A DNA stretch of 64,000 bases from JAEZAF01 sp964395665 (GTDB lineage: Bacteria; Chloroflexota; Anaerolineae; Aggregatilineales; Phototrophicaceae), in contig CAYNDH010000005.1 of the NCBI GenBank assembly GCA_964395665.1, positions 1 through 64,000 of the forward strand. Direction: 5' to 3'. This document shows, one piece after another, positions 17,134 through 28,034 of this stretch (position 1 is its first letter; each line of letters starts with the position of its first letter). The translations under genes were made by a program, and so were the position numbers. The notes under the pieces were generated by a model, which was not told where the DNA came from, did no database searches, and was given only the letters and a program-made list of their open reading frames with translations.

Positions 17134-17919
17134 ATGACCCGAAGTAATGACACAAACAACTTTTATGACGCAGTCGCCGAATACTACTCACTGTTCTATC
17201 GTGACTGGGAAACACAACTGGACCGCGAAGGATTGAGCCTGCGTGCTCTCTTCCGCAACAAAGGCATCACCCATGTGCTGGATGCTTCCTGCGGCGCTGG
17301 CACGCAGACAATCTCGCTGGCACGGCTCGGCTTCAACGTCGTCGCCGCCGATCCCAGCCCCGGGATGCTGCAAAAGGCGCAGCGCAATGCCGAAAAGTAC
17401 AGTGTGGAGTCCAAAATCGAGTTTCACTGCACCGACTTTCTGCATCTGCCGGAAAAAGTCAGCGGTCCATTCGATGCCATTATCACCAAGGGAAGCGCGC
17501 TGCCACACCTGCTTCTGGACGACGAGATCGAACTTGCCCTGCACATCTTCTATGATCTGCTGCGTCCCGGCGGCCTGCTGGTGATTGGGATGCGCGATTT
17601 TGAGCCGTTCATGGAAGACCGGCCTCGATTTCTACCCGGTTTCGTCCATGATGAAGAGTCCGGAGAAGAGGTCGTTACATTTGATCTGTGGGAATGGCAT
17701 GATGGCCCGCCGGTCATCGCCACACGCAATCTGTTTATCGTCAGGGGCAGTGATGAACAGGGTTACACCACCATTAAACGTCAGGTGATGTTTCGCCCGC
17801 TTTCGACCGATGAGGTCAAAGTCGTCCTGCTGGAAGCCAACTTTGAAGAGATCACCGATCAGCCTGACCGTGCCGAGCGTGTGCTGGTCGCACGCAAACC
17901 GCTCGGTGCCAGCCGCTAG
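17134..17919 (+). CDS. Class I SAM-dependent methyltransferase (T-box controlled)
   Basis: This 261-residue protein has the Rossmann methyltransferase motifs: motif I VLDASCGAGTQ with the acidic motif II end ADPSPGML, then FDAIITKGSALPHLL and RPGGLLVIG. The start FYDAVAEYYSLFYRDWE resembles glycine/sarcosine-type N-methyltransferases, but the substrate cannot be fixed. It is the first gene after a valine T-box and precedes valS by 85 bases with no terminator between, so it should respond to valyl-tRNA charging. A role in tRNA or amino-acid-related methylation is possible but is inference. Confidence 0.85.
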   Translation: MTRSNDTNNFYDAVAEYYSLFYRDWETQLDREGLSLRALFRNKGITHVLDASCGAGTQTISLARLGFNVVAADPSPGMLQKAQRNAEKYSVESKIEFHCTDFLHLPEKVSGPFDAIITKGSALPHLLLDDEIELALHIFYDLLRPGGLLVIGMRDFEPFMEDRPRFLPGFVHDEESGEEVVTFDLWEWHDGPPVIATRNLFIVRGSDEQGYTTIKRQVMFRPLSTDEVKVVLLEANFEEITDQPDRAERVLVARKPLGASR

Positions 17920-18004
17920 AACAGCACCATCAAACATCATTCATCATCGCCATCCGTCGTCGATCGACAATGGACATTCGCCATAGATAAGGCAAGGGGA
18001 ACAA

Positions 18005-20698
<2,694 letters not shown>

Positions 20699-20740
20699 AA
20701 CACCTGCAAAGTGAGAGCGTTTGCGAAGTCAAAGCGTTTG

Positions 20741-20773
20741 AGAGATGGGGTGCGTTATAATGGCCTCATCTCT
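20741..20773. promoter_or_regulatory. Inverted repeat around a TATAAT -10 element
   Basis: AGAGATG (20741-20747) and CATCTCT (20767-20773) form a dyad flanking TATAAT (20756-20761), just before the Pro/Gln-rich membrane protein gene. It could be an operator at a promoter or a 5' stem-loop. No convincing -35 is seen. Confidence 0.35.
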
Positions 20774-20794
20774 GAGTGATTGGAAAGGTTTAAC

Positions 20795-21565
20795 ATGGGT
20801 GATATTTCCCCCGCATTAATCGTGGGATGCGGCTCTGCGCTGATCTGCGTGATTGGTCTGCTTCTTGTAGGCTCATATGCATTCCGGTTCTCGGCCAGAT
20901 TCGCCTTCATGCTGCCCGTCATCACGACGATCATCGGCTTCTTCACCAATCGTCAGGATCAGGCTGAGAATGCAGAACGCGAACAGCAGCGGATGACGGT
21001 CACGCCGAACCAGTCCACACTGGATCTTCGCACCCGTCCGCAAGCTTACGATTTTGATGCCGCTGTCGAGTACTACCGTCAGCAGAACGCGCCTCAGCCC
21101 CATGCCCCCACGGAGCAGTTACGCCCGACACTGCCATTCACATCGCAGGATGCACCGCTGGTCCCGTCTTCGCCGGACCTTCAGAGTCCCGCCGTGCAAC
21201 CGGGAATCCAGCCGGGACAACCGTATACCGCACCCGGACAGCCCACCCTACCGACTCAACCGACGCAGCCCGGCCAGTCAACGCAGCCGCTGCATCCGCA
21301 GATGCCCCGGCAGACACCGCCCCCACTGCGCCCCGGACAGCCACCCGCACCCGGCACAGGCGGTCCATCCGTCCCCGATGCGCCGTCGCTTGGGGATGAC
21401 AATCTGGAGCGCTACAGTCTTCGCAGCCGCTTCCCGCGTGATCGTCCCATGTACGGGCGCAATCGCAACGACCGCCGCCAGACCGACGAAAACGAAGACT
21501 TCATCGCCGGCCTGCTCGGTTCGGAAGAAGAAGCGATGGACGACGGGGACGGCGGTCTGTTCTAG
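20795..21565 (+). CDS. Membrane protein with Pro/Gln-rich linker
   Basis: No family is recognised. The ATG at 20795 is chosen over an upstream in-frame TTG (20780) because GGAAAGG sits six bases before it, giving 256 residues. Two hydrophobic segments fill about residues 6-50. A long low-complexity linker rich in Pro, Gln and Thr follows (about 85-200), then a charged Arg-rich stretch and an acidic C-terminus (EDFIAGLLGSEEEAMDD). The layout suggests a membrane anchor with a flexible cytoplasmic or surface tail that may bind a partner. Not linked in operon with purH, which is convergent. Confidence 0.6.
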   Translation: MGDISPALIVGCGSALICVIGLLLVGSYAFRFSARFAFMLPVITTIIGFFTNRQDQAENAEREQQRMTVTPNQSTLDLRTRPQAYDFDAAVEYYRQQNAPQPHAPTEQLRPTLPFTSQDAPLVPSSPDLQSPAVQPGIQPGQPYTAPGQPTLPTQPTQPGQSTQPLHPQMPRQTPPPLRPGQPPAPGTGGPSVPDAPSLGDDNLERYSLRSRFPRDRPMYGRNRNDRRQTDENEDFIAGLLGSEEEAMDDGDGGLF

Positions 21566-21584
21566 ATCGCAAACCGCAAAATAA

Positions 21585-21612
21585 CAGAGGGATGGTGTGT
21601 ATCATCCCTCTG
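21585..21612. terminator. Convergent hairpin terminator
   Basis: CAGAGGGATG and CATCCCTCTG form a perfect 10-bp stem with an 8-base loop between the converging membrane-protein gene and purH. Read on the minus strand it is followed by TTATTTT, so it best serves purH. Confidence 0.75.
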
Positions 21613-21654
21613 TCTGATTTCTGTTCCCGTTCAGTGACGGGTAAAGTATCGCGA

Positions 21655-23199
21655 CTAATGGCGGAAGTGGCGCACGCCGGTGAATACCATCGCTATTCCG
21701 TAGCGGTCCGCCGCCGCGATCACCTCATTATCACGGATCGAGCCACCGGGTTGAATCACCGCTGTCACACCAGCTTCTGCGACGACTTCCAGGCCATCGG
21801 CAAACGGGATCAGGCCGTCAGAGGCCATCACCGCACCCTTTGCCCGTTCACCAGCCTTCTCAACCGCCAGTTTCGCCGCATCCACCCGACTGGTAAGGCC
21901 GCCGCCGATACCATAGGTCGCATCCTTACCGGCAATCACAATCGCGTTTGATTTCACATGCTGCATGGCTTTCCATGCGAAATGCAGCGCCTGTAATTCT
22001 TCCTCTGTCGGGGCACGCTGCGTCACAATCCGGATCATCGTCTCATCCGGGTCGCCCATATCCGGCTGCTGGACCAGAATCCCCTGATGCACGCTGCGGA
22101 CTTCCCATTGAGAGCCGTTATAGGGCTGTGGGATCTGAAGCAGGCGGCAGTTCTTGCGCTTTTGCGAGAGATGCGCAAGCGCAGCAGGCGAAAACGCAGG
22201 CGCGGCAAGGTCATCAATGAGCAGCGCACCTAGCGCCTCAACAAACTCTTCATTGACTTCCCGATTGACCGCCATCGCACAGCCAAACGCAGACACCGGG
22301 TCTGAGGCCAGCGCTTTCGGGAAGGCTTCAGCGATCGTCTCGCCAATCGCAACACCACAGGGTGTCAGATGCTTGATAATCGCCACCGCCGGTTCACTGA
22401 AACTGCTGACAGCACGCCATGCCGCGTCCACATCAAGGATGTTGGTATAGGACAGCGATTTTCCACTCAGCAGCGTCCCCCCCAGCGGGCCGTCACTGGA
22501 ACTCCGGCTGTAGTAGGCCGCTGCCTGATGCGGGTTTTCACCATAACGCAGGACTTCAACACGCTGCACGGCAATCGAAAGACGTTCCGGCAGATCAACG
22601 CTTTCGTCCTCAGCCAGTGGCATCGTCCCCTGCGACAGAAAGGCGTGGATCGCAGTGTCATAATCACGCGTCATTGCAAATGCCTTCACGGCCAGCGTCC
22701 GCCGCAGCGCCAGATCCACCTGCCCTCCGGCCCGCACTGCCGAAATCACACGGTGATAATCATCGGGATCACAGACCACCACCGAATGAAAGAAATTCTT
22801 GGCGGCGGCGCGCAGCAGTGTGACGCCGCCGATGTCGATATTCTCGATCGCATCCTGAAGTGAGGTATTCTTCTGGGCAATGGTCTTCTGAAATGGATAC
22901 AGGTTGCATACCACCAGATTGATCGGTGCATAGCCCTGCTGCTGAAGATCCTCAAGATCCTGTTCGCGGTCGCGGGCCATAATCCCGGCATGGACAGCCG
23001 GGTGCAGCGTCTTCACCCGTCCACCGAGCATTTCCGGAACACCGGTAATCTGCTCAATCGGTGTGACCATCAGGCCCGCATCACGCAGCGCCCGTTCGGT
23101 ACCACCACTGGCGATGAGATCCCATCCCAGTTCCACCAGCGCGGTGGCAAATTCAAGAAGCCCTGTTTTGTCATAAACACTTAACAGCGCACGTGGCAT
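21655..23199 (-). CDS. purH: Bifunctional AICAR transformylase / IMP cyclohydrolase
   Basis: This 514-residue enzyme carries out the last two steps of IMP synthesis. The N-terminal IMP cyclohydrolase domain (about 1-200) begins ALLSVYDKTGL and contains GGRVKTLHP. The C-terminal AICAR formyltransferase domain has the catalytic Lys-His in IIKHLTPCG and ends with the family hallmark DNEVIAAAD then FTGVRHFRH. The length is normal. The ATG at 23199 follows AGGATTAG, and a TATAAT -10 lies on the minus strand at 23240-23235. Monocistronic between convergent and divergent neighbours. Confidence 0.97.
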   Translation of the reverse strand: MPRALLSVYDKTGLLEFATALVELGWDLIASGGTERALRDAGLMVTPIEQITGVPEMLGGRVKTLHPAVHAGIMARDREQDLEDLQQQGYAPINLVVCNLYPFQKTIAQKNTSLQDAIENIDIGGVTLLRAAAKNFFHSVVVCDPDDYHRVISAVRAGGQVDLALRRTLAVKAFAMTRDYDTAIHAFLSQGTMPLAEDESVDLPERLSIAVQRVEVLRYGENPHQAAAYYSRSSSDGPLGGTLLSGKSLSYTNILDVDAAWRAVSSFSEPAVAIIKHLTPCGVAIGETIAEAFPKALASDPVSAFGCAMAVNREVNEEFVEALGALLIDDLAAPAFSPAALAHLSQKRKNCRLLQIPQPYNGSQWEVRSVHQGILVQQPDMGDPDETMIRIVTQRAPTEEELQALHFAWKAMQHVKSNAIVIAGKDATYGIGGGLTSRVDAAKLAVEKAGERAKGAVMASDGLIPFADGLEVVAEAGVTAVIQPGGSIRDNEVIAAADRYGIAMVFTGVRHFRH

Positions 23200-23289
23200 G
23201 CTCTAATCCTTCTATTGATAGAATGTACAGGCGGATTATAGCGCCTTGCCTGTAAACAAAAAGCCAAAGATGAAAAAATCGTGATAAGC

Positions 23290-23319
23290 TTGTGCAATTT
23301 ATCACAATTGGCTTACAAT
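23290..23319 (+). promoter_or_regulatory. Rex-type operator overlapping the ndh promoter
   Basis: TTGTGCAATTTATCACAA (23290-23307) has TTGTG and CACAA half-sites eight bases apart, matching the Rex redox-repressor operator. Its left half is also the -35 (TTGTGC), and TACAAT (23314-23319) is the -10 after 18 bases. The site sits 52 bases before ndh. A repressor here would block RNA polymerase. No rex gene lies in this window. Confidence 0.7.
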
Positions 23320-23358
23320 GCGTTTATCCACTTTAAGCAAAAGTGATGAGGTCTGTCG

Positions 23359-24687
23359 ATGAATGAAATCCACCGTCCTAAAGTCATTATTATTGGCGCA
23401 GGCTTTGCAGGACTTACCGCAGCACAGGAACTGGCAGGCAAATACGTTGATGTCCTTCTGATCGATCGTAACAATTATCACCTCTTCACGCCGCTGCTGT
23501 ATCAGGTCGCGACCTGTGGTCTGGATGCAAGTGACATCGCCTATCCGGTCCGGCGGATCTTCCGCAGCCAGCGCAATATTCAGTTTCGGCTGGGTGAAGT
23601 CACCCATATTGATCCTGTCAGCCAGAGCGTGACCGTCCGCGAGAACGACGTGGTTCATGAGGAACATTACGATTATCTCGTGCTGGCCGCCGGGCGCGTC
23701 AGCAACTTCTTCAATAATCCATCCATCGAAAGGCACTCATTCGGGATGCAGACCCTGAGTGAGGCGCTGGTTCTGCGTAATCATATCCTGCGCCTGTTTG
23801 AAAAAGCCGCATGGATTGAGGATGAGGCCGAACGCCGGGCATTGACCACGATGGTGATCGTCGGGGGCGGCCCCACCGGGCTGGAAACCGCCGGGGCGCT
23901 TTATGAGCTGTATAACTACGTCCTCAGAACCGAGTACAGCAAACTCGAACATATGGAAGCACGGGTCATCCTGCTGGAAGCTCTGGATGATCTGCTGCTG
24001 TCCTACCCTGAAGATCTCCGGCAATCGGCCCACGAACAGCTCGAGTCGCTTGGGGTTGAGGTCATGCTGAACAGTCGGGTTGAGGATATCACAGAGAGTC
24101 AGGTGATACTTGCAGATGGTCGCACAATCGACACCTATACGCTGATCTGGGCAGCGGGCGTGAAAGCATCACCACTGGCTGATATGCTCAACGTCCCGCT
24201 TGAGCGCGGCGGTCGCGTCCCAATTGCGCGGACCTGTGAAGTCATCGGACGGCCCAACATCTTCGCGGGCGGTGATCTGACCTATCTGCTCGATCCCCGC
24301 ACCAATGAACCCTACCCGCAGTTGATTCCGGTCGCTAACCAGATGGGCGCACTCATCGCTCGCAATATCCAGCATCGCCTTGCCGGTGAAGAGCTTGAGA
24401 GCTTCCAATACAGTGATCGCGGCGTGATGGCGACGATTGGCCGCAGTCGGGCGGTCGCATGGGTTTTTTACCGCCTTCAGCTTACCGGTCGCCTTGCATG
24501 GTTCGCATGGCTGACACTGCATCTGCTATGGCTGATGGGCTTCCGCAATCGCATCAGCGTGCTTATCAACTGGGTATGGAATTACATCAATTATGACCGC
24601 TCGGTCCGCATCATGCTCAATGACCTGCGGCTGGACCCGGTATCGGAGCCAGAAACACCGCCACATGAGGCACTCCAGACGAGATAG
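23359..24687 (+). CDS. ndh: Type II NADH dehydrogenase (NDH-2 family)
   Basis: This 442-residue flavoprotein has two dinucleotide-binding motifs: IIGAGFAGL near residue 12 for FAD and VIVGGGPTGLETAG for NADH. YHLFTPLLYQVATCGL is the NDH-2 active-site region, and FAGGDLTYL is the C-terminal FAD motif. The tail has hydrophobic stretches (AWFAWLTLHLLWLMGF) for membrane association. NDH-2 passes electrons from NADH to quinone without pumping protons. The Rex-type operator at its promoter indicates control by the NADH/NAD+ ratio. It could also act on another quinone or thiol substrate, as some family members do. Confidence 0.9.
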   Translation: MNEIHRPKVIIIGAGFAGLTAAQELAGKYVDVLLIDRNNYHLFTPLLYQVATCGLDASDIAYPVRRIFRSQRNIQFRLGEVTHIDPVSQSVTVRENDVVHEEHYDYLVLAAGRVSNFFNNPSIERHSFGMQTLSEALVLRNHILRLFEKAAWIEDEAERRALTTMVIVGGGPTGLETAGALYELYNYVLRTEYSKLEHMEARVILLEALDDLLLSYPEDLRQSAHEQLESLGVEVMLNSRVEDITESQVILADGRTIDTYTLIWAAGVKASPLADMLNVPLERGGRVPIARTCEVIGRPNIFAGGDLTYLLDPRTNEPYPQLIPVANQMGALIARNIQHRLAGEELESFQYSDRGVMATIGRSRAVAWVFYRLQLTGRLAWFAWLTLHLLWLMGFRNRISVLINWVWNYINYDRSVRIMLNDLRLDPVSEPETPPHEALQTR

Positions 24688-24702
24688 CATCTGATCAAAA
24701 CA

Positions 24703-24733
24703 AACGGGGAAGCGCGAGCAGCACTTCCCCGTT
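24703..24733. terminator. Convergent hairpin between ndh and gpmI
   Basis: AACGGGGAAG and CTTCCCCGTT form a perfect 10-bp stem with an 11-base loop between the two converging genes. It is GC-rich with modest T-runs on either side and probably ends both transcripts. Confidence 0.7.
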
Positions 24734-24764
24734 CTGATTCCCGTCTCTGTGCCTTAAACGTACG

Positions 24765-26312
24765 TTACAGCGAATGCGCGATGAGGCTGCGACCAGTCAT
24801 CTCCAGCGGCTGCGCGACACCGAGCAGATCCAGCACCGTCGGTGCGACATCTGCCAGAATGCCACGCGGACGCAACCCGTGATACTGACCTTCTCCGCTG
24901 ATCAGGAAAAGCGATACCGCGCTTGTCGTATGATAAGTGTGTGGATTGCCGGTAAATTCATCAACCATGCGTTCGCAGTTGCCATGATCTGCTGTGACCA
25001 GCGCCACGCCGCCCTTAGCGGTTACCGCCTCGACGAGCTGACCAGCGCATTTATCCGTCGTCTCGCAGGCTTTGATCGCTGCTTCCAGCACGCCCGTATG
25101 GCCGACCATATCGGGATTAGCGAAGTTAACCAGAATGAAAGCATCATCATGCGTCTTCAGCCGCTCCAGCGTCTTCGCAGCCAGTTCGGGCGCGCTCATC
25201 TCTGGCTGGAGGTCATAGGTTGCCACTTTAGGTGATGGGACCATCGCGTGTTCTTCACCCCGGAATGCAGCTTCGTTGCGTCCGTTGAAGAAATAGGTCA
25301 CATGCGGGTATTTCTCGGTTTCGGCGGAGTGATACTGCGTCAGCCCTGCCAGACTGATCGTCTCCGCCAGTGTATTCTTCAGCCTTTCCTTGCCGAACAG
25401 CACCTGTACGGGGAAATCATCCTCATAAACCGTCATGCTGACGATCTCGACATCCGGTACATGCACACCATGGAAGCCTTCGACCACCGGATAGGCAAAC
25501 ACCCGCACGATCTGGCGCATACGATCCGCCCGGAAGTTGTAGCACAGGATGACATCCCCCGGCTTGACCGCCAGTTCGGTATCCGCATCCCCCGGCGCAC
25601 CGATCACCGTCGGCAGGATGAATTCATCCATCACACCCTGCTCATAGGAATGCTGCACGGCATCCACCGCACTGGCAAAGCGTTCCCCCTGCCGGAAAGC
25701 CATCGCATCATATGCCTGCTGCGTCCGTTCCCAGCGCCGGTCGCGATCCATCGCATAATACCGTCCGCTGACCGTCGCAATCTGTGCCACCTGCTCGGCC
25801 TTCACATAGCGTTCCAGCTCACTGACGAAGGCCAGACCGCTGTTCGGCGGTGTATCACGCCCATCGGTGATGATGTGCAGCACCGGCAGCACGCCGCTTT
25901 CACGGCACATCCCCAGCAGCGCATACAGATGATCAATATGGCTGTGGACGCCCCCGTTGCTCACCAATCCCACAAGATGCAGGCGGCTTCCACGCGCCTT
26001 GACCTTTGCAAAGGTGTTCTGCAACACCTCATGCTGCCCCAGCGAACCATCACCGATCGCCACATTGATCGCGCTGATATCCTGATAAACAATGCGCCCT
26101 GCGCCAAGGTTAAGGTGGCCGACTTCAGAATTCCCCATCTGCTCCGGCACTAATCCCACAGCTTCCCCGGACGCATCCAGAATGGAACGTTCCAGCGTTC
26201 GCATCCAGCGATCATAATTCGGCGTACTGGCGAGTAATGGCGCGTTGCCATGTTCCATCTCGCGGATACCCCAACCATCGAGGATAATAAGCATGACTGG
26301 CTTCACTGCCAT
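24765..26312 (-). CDS. gpmI: 2,3-bisphosphoglycerate-independent phosphoglycerate mutase
   Basis: This 515-residue alkaline-phosphatase-superfamily enzyme interconverts 3- and 2-phosphoglycerate in glycolysis. Visible are ILDGWGIRE with metal ligand D12, the phospho-accepting S62 in GNSEVGH, the substrate region DGRDTPPNSG, HNFAN-type VNFANPDMVGHTG, and the second metal cluster VTADHGNCERM near the C-terminus. The length and motif order are normal. It is monocistronic, convergent with ndh and divergent from rarA. Confidence 0.97.
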   Translation of the reverse strand: MAVKPVMLIILDGWGIREMEHGNAPLLASTPNYDRWMRTLERSILDASGEAVGLVPEQMGNSEVGHLNLGAGRIVYQDISAINVAIGDGSLGQHEVLQNTFAKVKARGSRLHLVGLVSNGGVHSHIDHLYALLGMCRESGVLPVLHIITDGRDTPPNSGLAFVSELERYVKAEQVAQIATVSGRYYAMDRDRRWERTQQAYDAMAFRQGERFASAVDAVQHSYEQGVMDEFILPTVIGAPGDADTELAVKPGDVILCYNFRADRMRQIVRVFAYPVVEGFHGVHVPDVEIVSMTVYEDDFPVQVLFGKERLKNTLAETISLAGLTQYHSAETEKYPHVTYFFNGRNEAAFRGEEHAMVPSPKVATYDLQPEMSAPELAAKTLERLKTHDDAFILVNFANPDMVGHTGVLEAAIKACETTDKCAGQLVEAVTAKGGVALVTADHGNCERMVDEFTGNPHTYHTTSAVSLFLISGEGQYHGLRPRGILADVAPTVLDLLGVAQPLEMTGRSLIAHSL

Positions 26313-26405
26313 ATAACACTGCCTTTTCTACATGCGTAAATCTTAATCAGTGCGAGCTTGAAGTCACCAGTTTTACCATACGATTGTGAAGCATCCAACA
26401 CAACC

Positions 26406-27689
26406 ATGTCTAAATCCAAACAAAAGCCCAGCAGCGCCAGACCGTCCAGCCAGTCCAATCAGCCGAACCAGCCCCTTGCGGATCGCATTCGCCCGACATC
26501 ACTGGAAGAATTCGTCGGGCAGCGTCACCTCGTTGGAGAAGGCAAGCCGCTCTATCAGGCAATCCGTAATAACAGCGTGCATTCCATGATCCTATGGGGG
26601 CCACCCGGAGTCGGCAAGACAACACTGGCCCGTATTATCGCCCAACAGACCGGCAGGCGGTTCGTCATGCTGTCCGCCGTATCCGCCAGCAAGGAAGATC
26701 TGCGCAAGGTCATCGAAAGCGCACGCGTCGCACAGCAGCCGCCGACGACACTCTTTGCTGATCTCGATCAGGATGACGATACCGAAGGCGATGCCCGTAA
26801 TGGCACTGTCATGTTTCTTGATGAGATCCACCGCTTCAACAAGGCCCAGCAGGACTTTCTGCTGCCTTATGTCGAAGACGGGACCATCACCCTGATCGGC
26901 GCGACCACCGAAAATCCAAGCTTTGAGGTGATCTCCGCGCTGCTGTCACGCAGTCAGGTGTTTGTCCTCAACGCATTGAGTCCGGAAGAGATCCGCGAGA
27001 TCATCGAACACGGCGCGTCCGTCCTTACCCGTGAAGTTGAGCCGGATGCCTTCGATTTTCTGGCAGAATATGCCAACGGCGATGCACGTCAGGCGCTCAA
27101 CCTGCTTCAGGCTGTGGGCAATCTGTATCCCGACGCCGTGATCACGGTTGAACGGCTGAAGGAGACGCTGCAATCCAAACATCTGCGCTACGATAAACAG
27201 GAAGAAGAGCATTACAATACGGTCAGCGCTTACATCAAGAGTATGCGCGCCAGTAATGTGGATGCAGCGCTGTATTATCTGGCGCGGATGGTCGCTGCGG
27301 GTGAAGATCCAAAGTTCATCGCCCGCCGCATGGTGATCTTCGCCAGTGAGGATATCGGTGTTGCCCAGCCGACTGCGCTGGTGGTTGCCAATGAGATCTT
27401 TCGCTCGGTCGAGATCATCGGCTATCCGGAATGTCAGATCAATCTGGCGCACGGCACAGTTTATCTGGCGCTGGCCGCCAAGGACCGTTCGGCATACGAT
27501 GCCTATTTCAGGGCGCTTGAAGATGTCAACCAGCACGGCAACCTGCCGATCCCGTTGAATCTGCGCAATGCCCCCACCCGGCTGATGAAGGATCTGGGTT
27601 ATGGGCAGAGCTATGAGATGTATTCAGACGATGATCTGCTGCCAGAAAAGCTGAAAGGCCGCCGCTATTATCCGCGCAAGGCCGATTAA
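26406..27689 (+). CDS. rarA: Replication-associated recombination protein RarA/MgsA (AAA ATPase)
   Basis: This 428-residue AAA+ ATPase has LADRIRPTSLEEFVGQRHL, Walker A GPPGVGKTT, Walker B FLDEIHRFN, sensor ATTENPSFEV and a C-terminal MgsA/RarA tetramerisation region with MVIFASEDIGVA. RarA acts at stalled replication forks with SSB. I chose the ATG at 26406, which leaves a ~35-residue Ser/Gln/Pro-rich N-terminal tail before homology begins; an upstream TTG at 26358 would add 16 residues. Neither has a clear ribosome binding site. Confidence 0.94.
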   Translation: MSKSKQKPSSARPSSQSNQPNQPLADRIRPTSLEEFVGQRHLVGEGKPLYQAIRNNSVHSMILWGPPGVGKTTLARIIAQQTGRRFVMLSAVSASKEDLRKVIESARVAQQPPTTLFADLDQDDDTEGDARNGTVMFLDEIHRFNKAQQDFLLPYVEDGTITLIGATTENPSFEVISALLSRSQVFVLNALSPEEIREIIEHGASVLTREVEPDAFDFLAEYANGDARQALNLLQAVGNLYPDAVITVERLKETLQSKHLRYDKQEEEHYNTVSAYIKSMRASNVDAALYYLARMVAAGEDPKFIARRMVIFASEDIGVAQPTALVVANEIFRSVEIIGYPECQINLAHGTVYLALAAKDRSAYDAYFRALEDVNQHGNLPIPLNLRNAPTRLMKDLGYGQSYEMYSDDDLLPEKLKGRRYYPRKAD

Positions 27690-27803
27690 CCGTCAGGTCA
27701 TCCGCCTGACAGCTCGTGAACAGATTCGCAGTCGGATTGACAAAGGTTTCACGAGTGTCTATGATGTTTTCGCATTTTCACCAGTGAGTTTTGGGAGAAT
27801 TAC

Positions 27804-28031
27804 GTGCAGGATTTACTGCGATTTGCCTGGCAGCGCTTTACACTGATCACCACCGTGTTAGGCGAACTTCAGGGGCGCTTCTTTATCACCGCATTCTACT
27901 ACACCATTCTGGTTCCGTTCGGGATCGGTTCTCGTCTATTCACCGACCCTCTTCAACGCAAATCCTCTGCCCAGTGGCACGAGCGTACACCCGTCCCAAC
28001 GGATCTTGAGTCGGCACAGCAGCAAGGTTAA
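27804..28031 (+). CDS. Small membrane protein preceding carbamoyltransferase (SxtJ-like context)
   Basis: This 75-residue protein starts with GTG after GGGAGAA at good spacing. It has one membrane-compatible segment (about residues 25-43, with FFITAFYYTILVPFGIG) ending in RLFTDPLQRK. Short proteins of this type commonly sit beside NodU/CmcH-type carbamoyltransferases; I recognise the pattern but not a firm family name. It ends three bases before the carbamoyltransferase ATG, so the two are almost certainly co-translated. A structural or membrane-tethering role for the enzyme is inference. Confidence 0.75.
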   Translation: MQDLLRFAWQRFTLITTVLGELQGRFFITAFYYTILVPFGIGSRLFTDPLQRKSSAQWHERTPVPTDLESAQQQG

Positions 28032-28034
28032 CAC

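Noticed and set aside
25248..26153. 301-codon plus-strand frame opposite gpmI
   Set aside because: Antisense to a complete gpmI, with shadow-like composition.
26358..26405. Upstream TTG start for rarA
   Set aside because: It adds an unconserved lead with no better ribosome binding site than the ATG at 26406.
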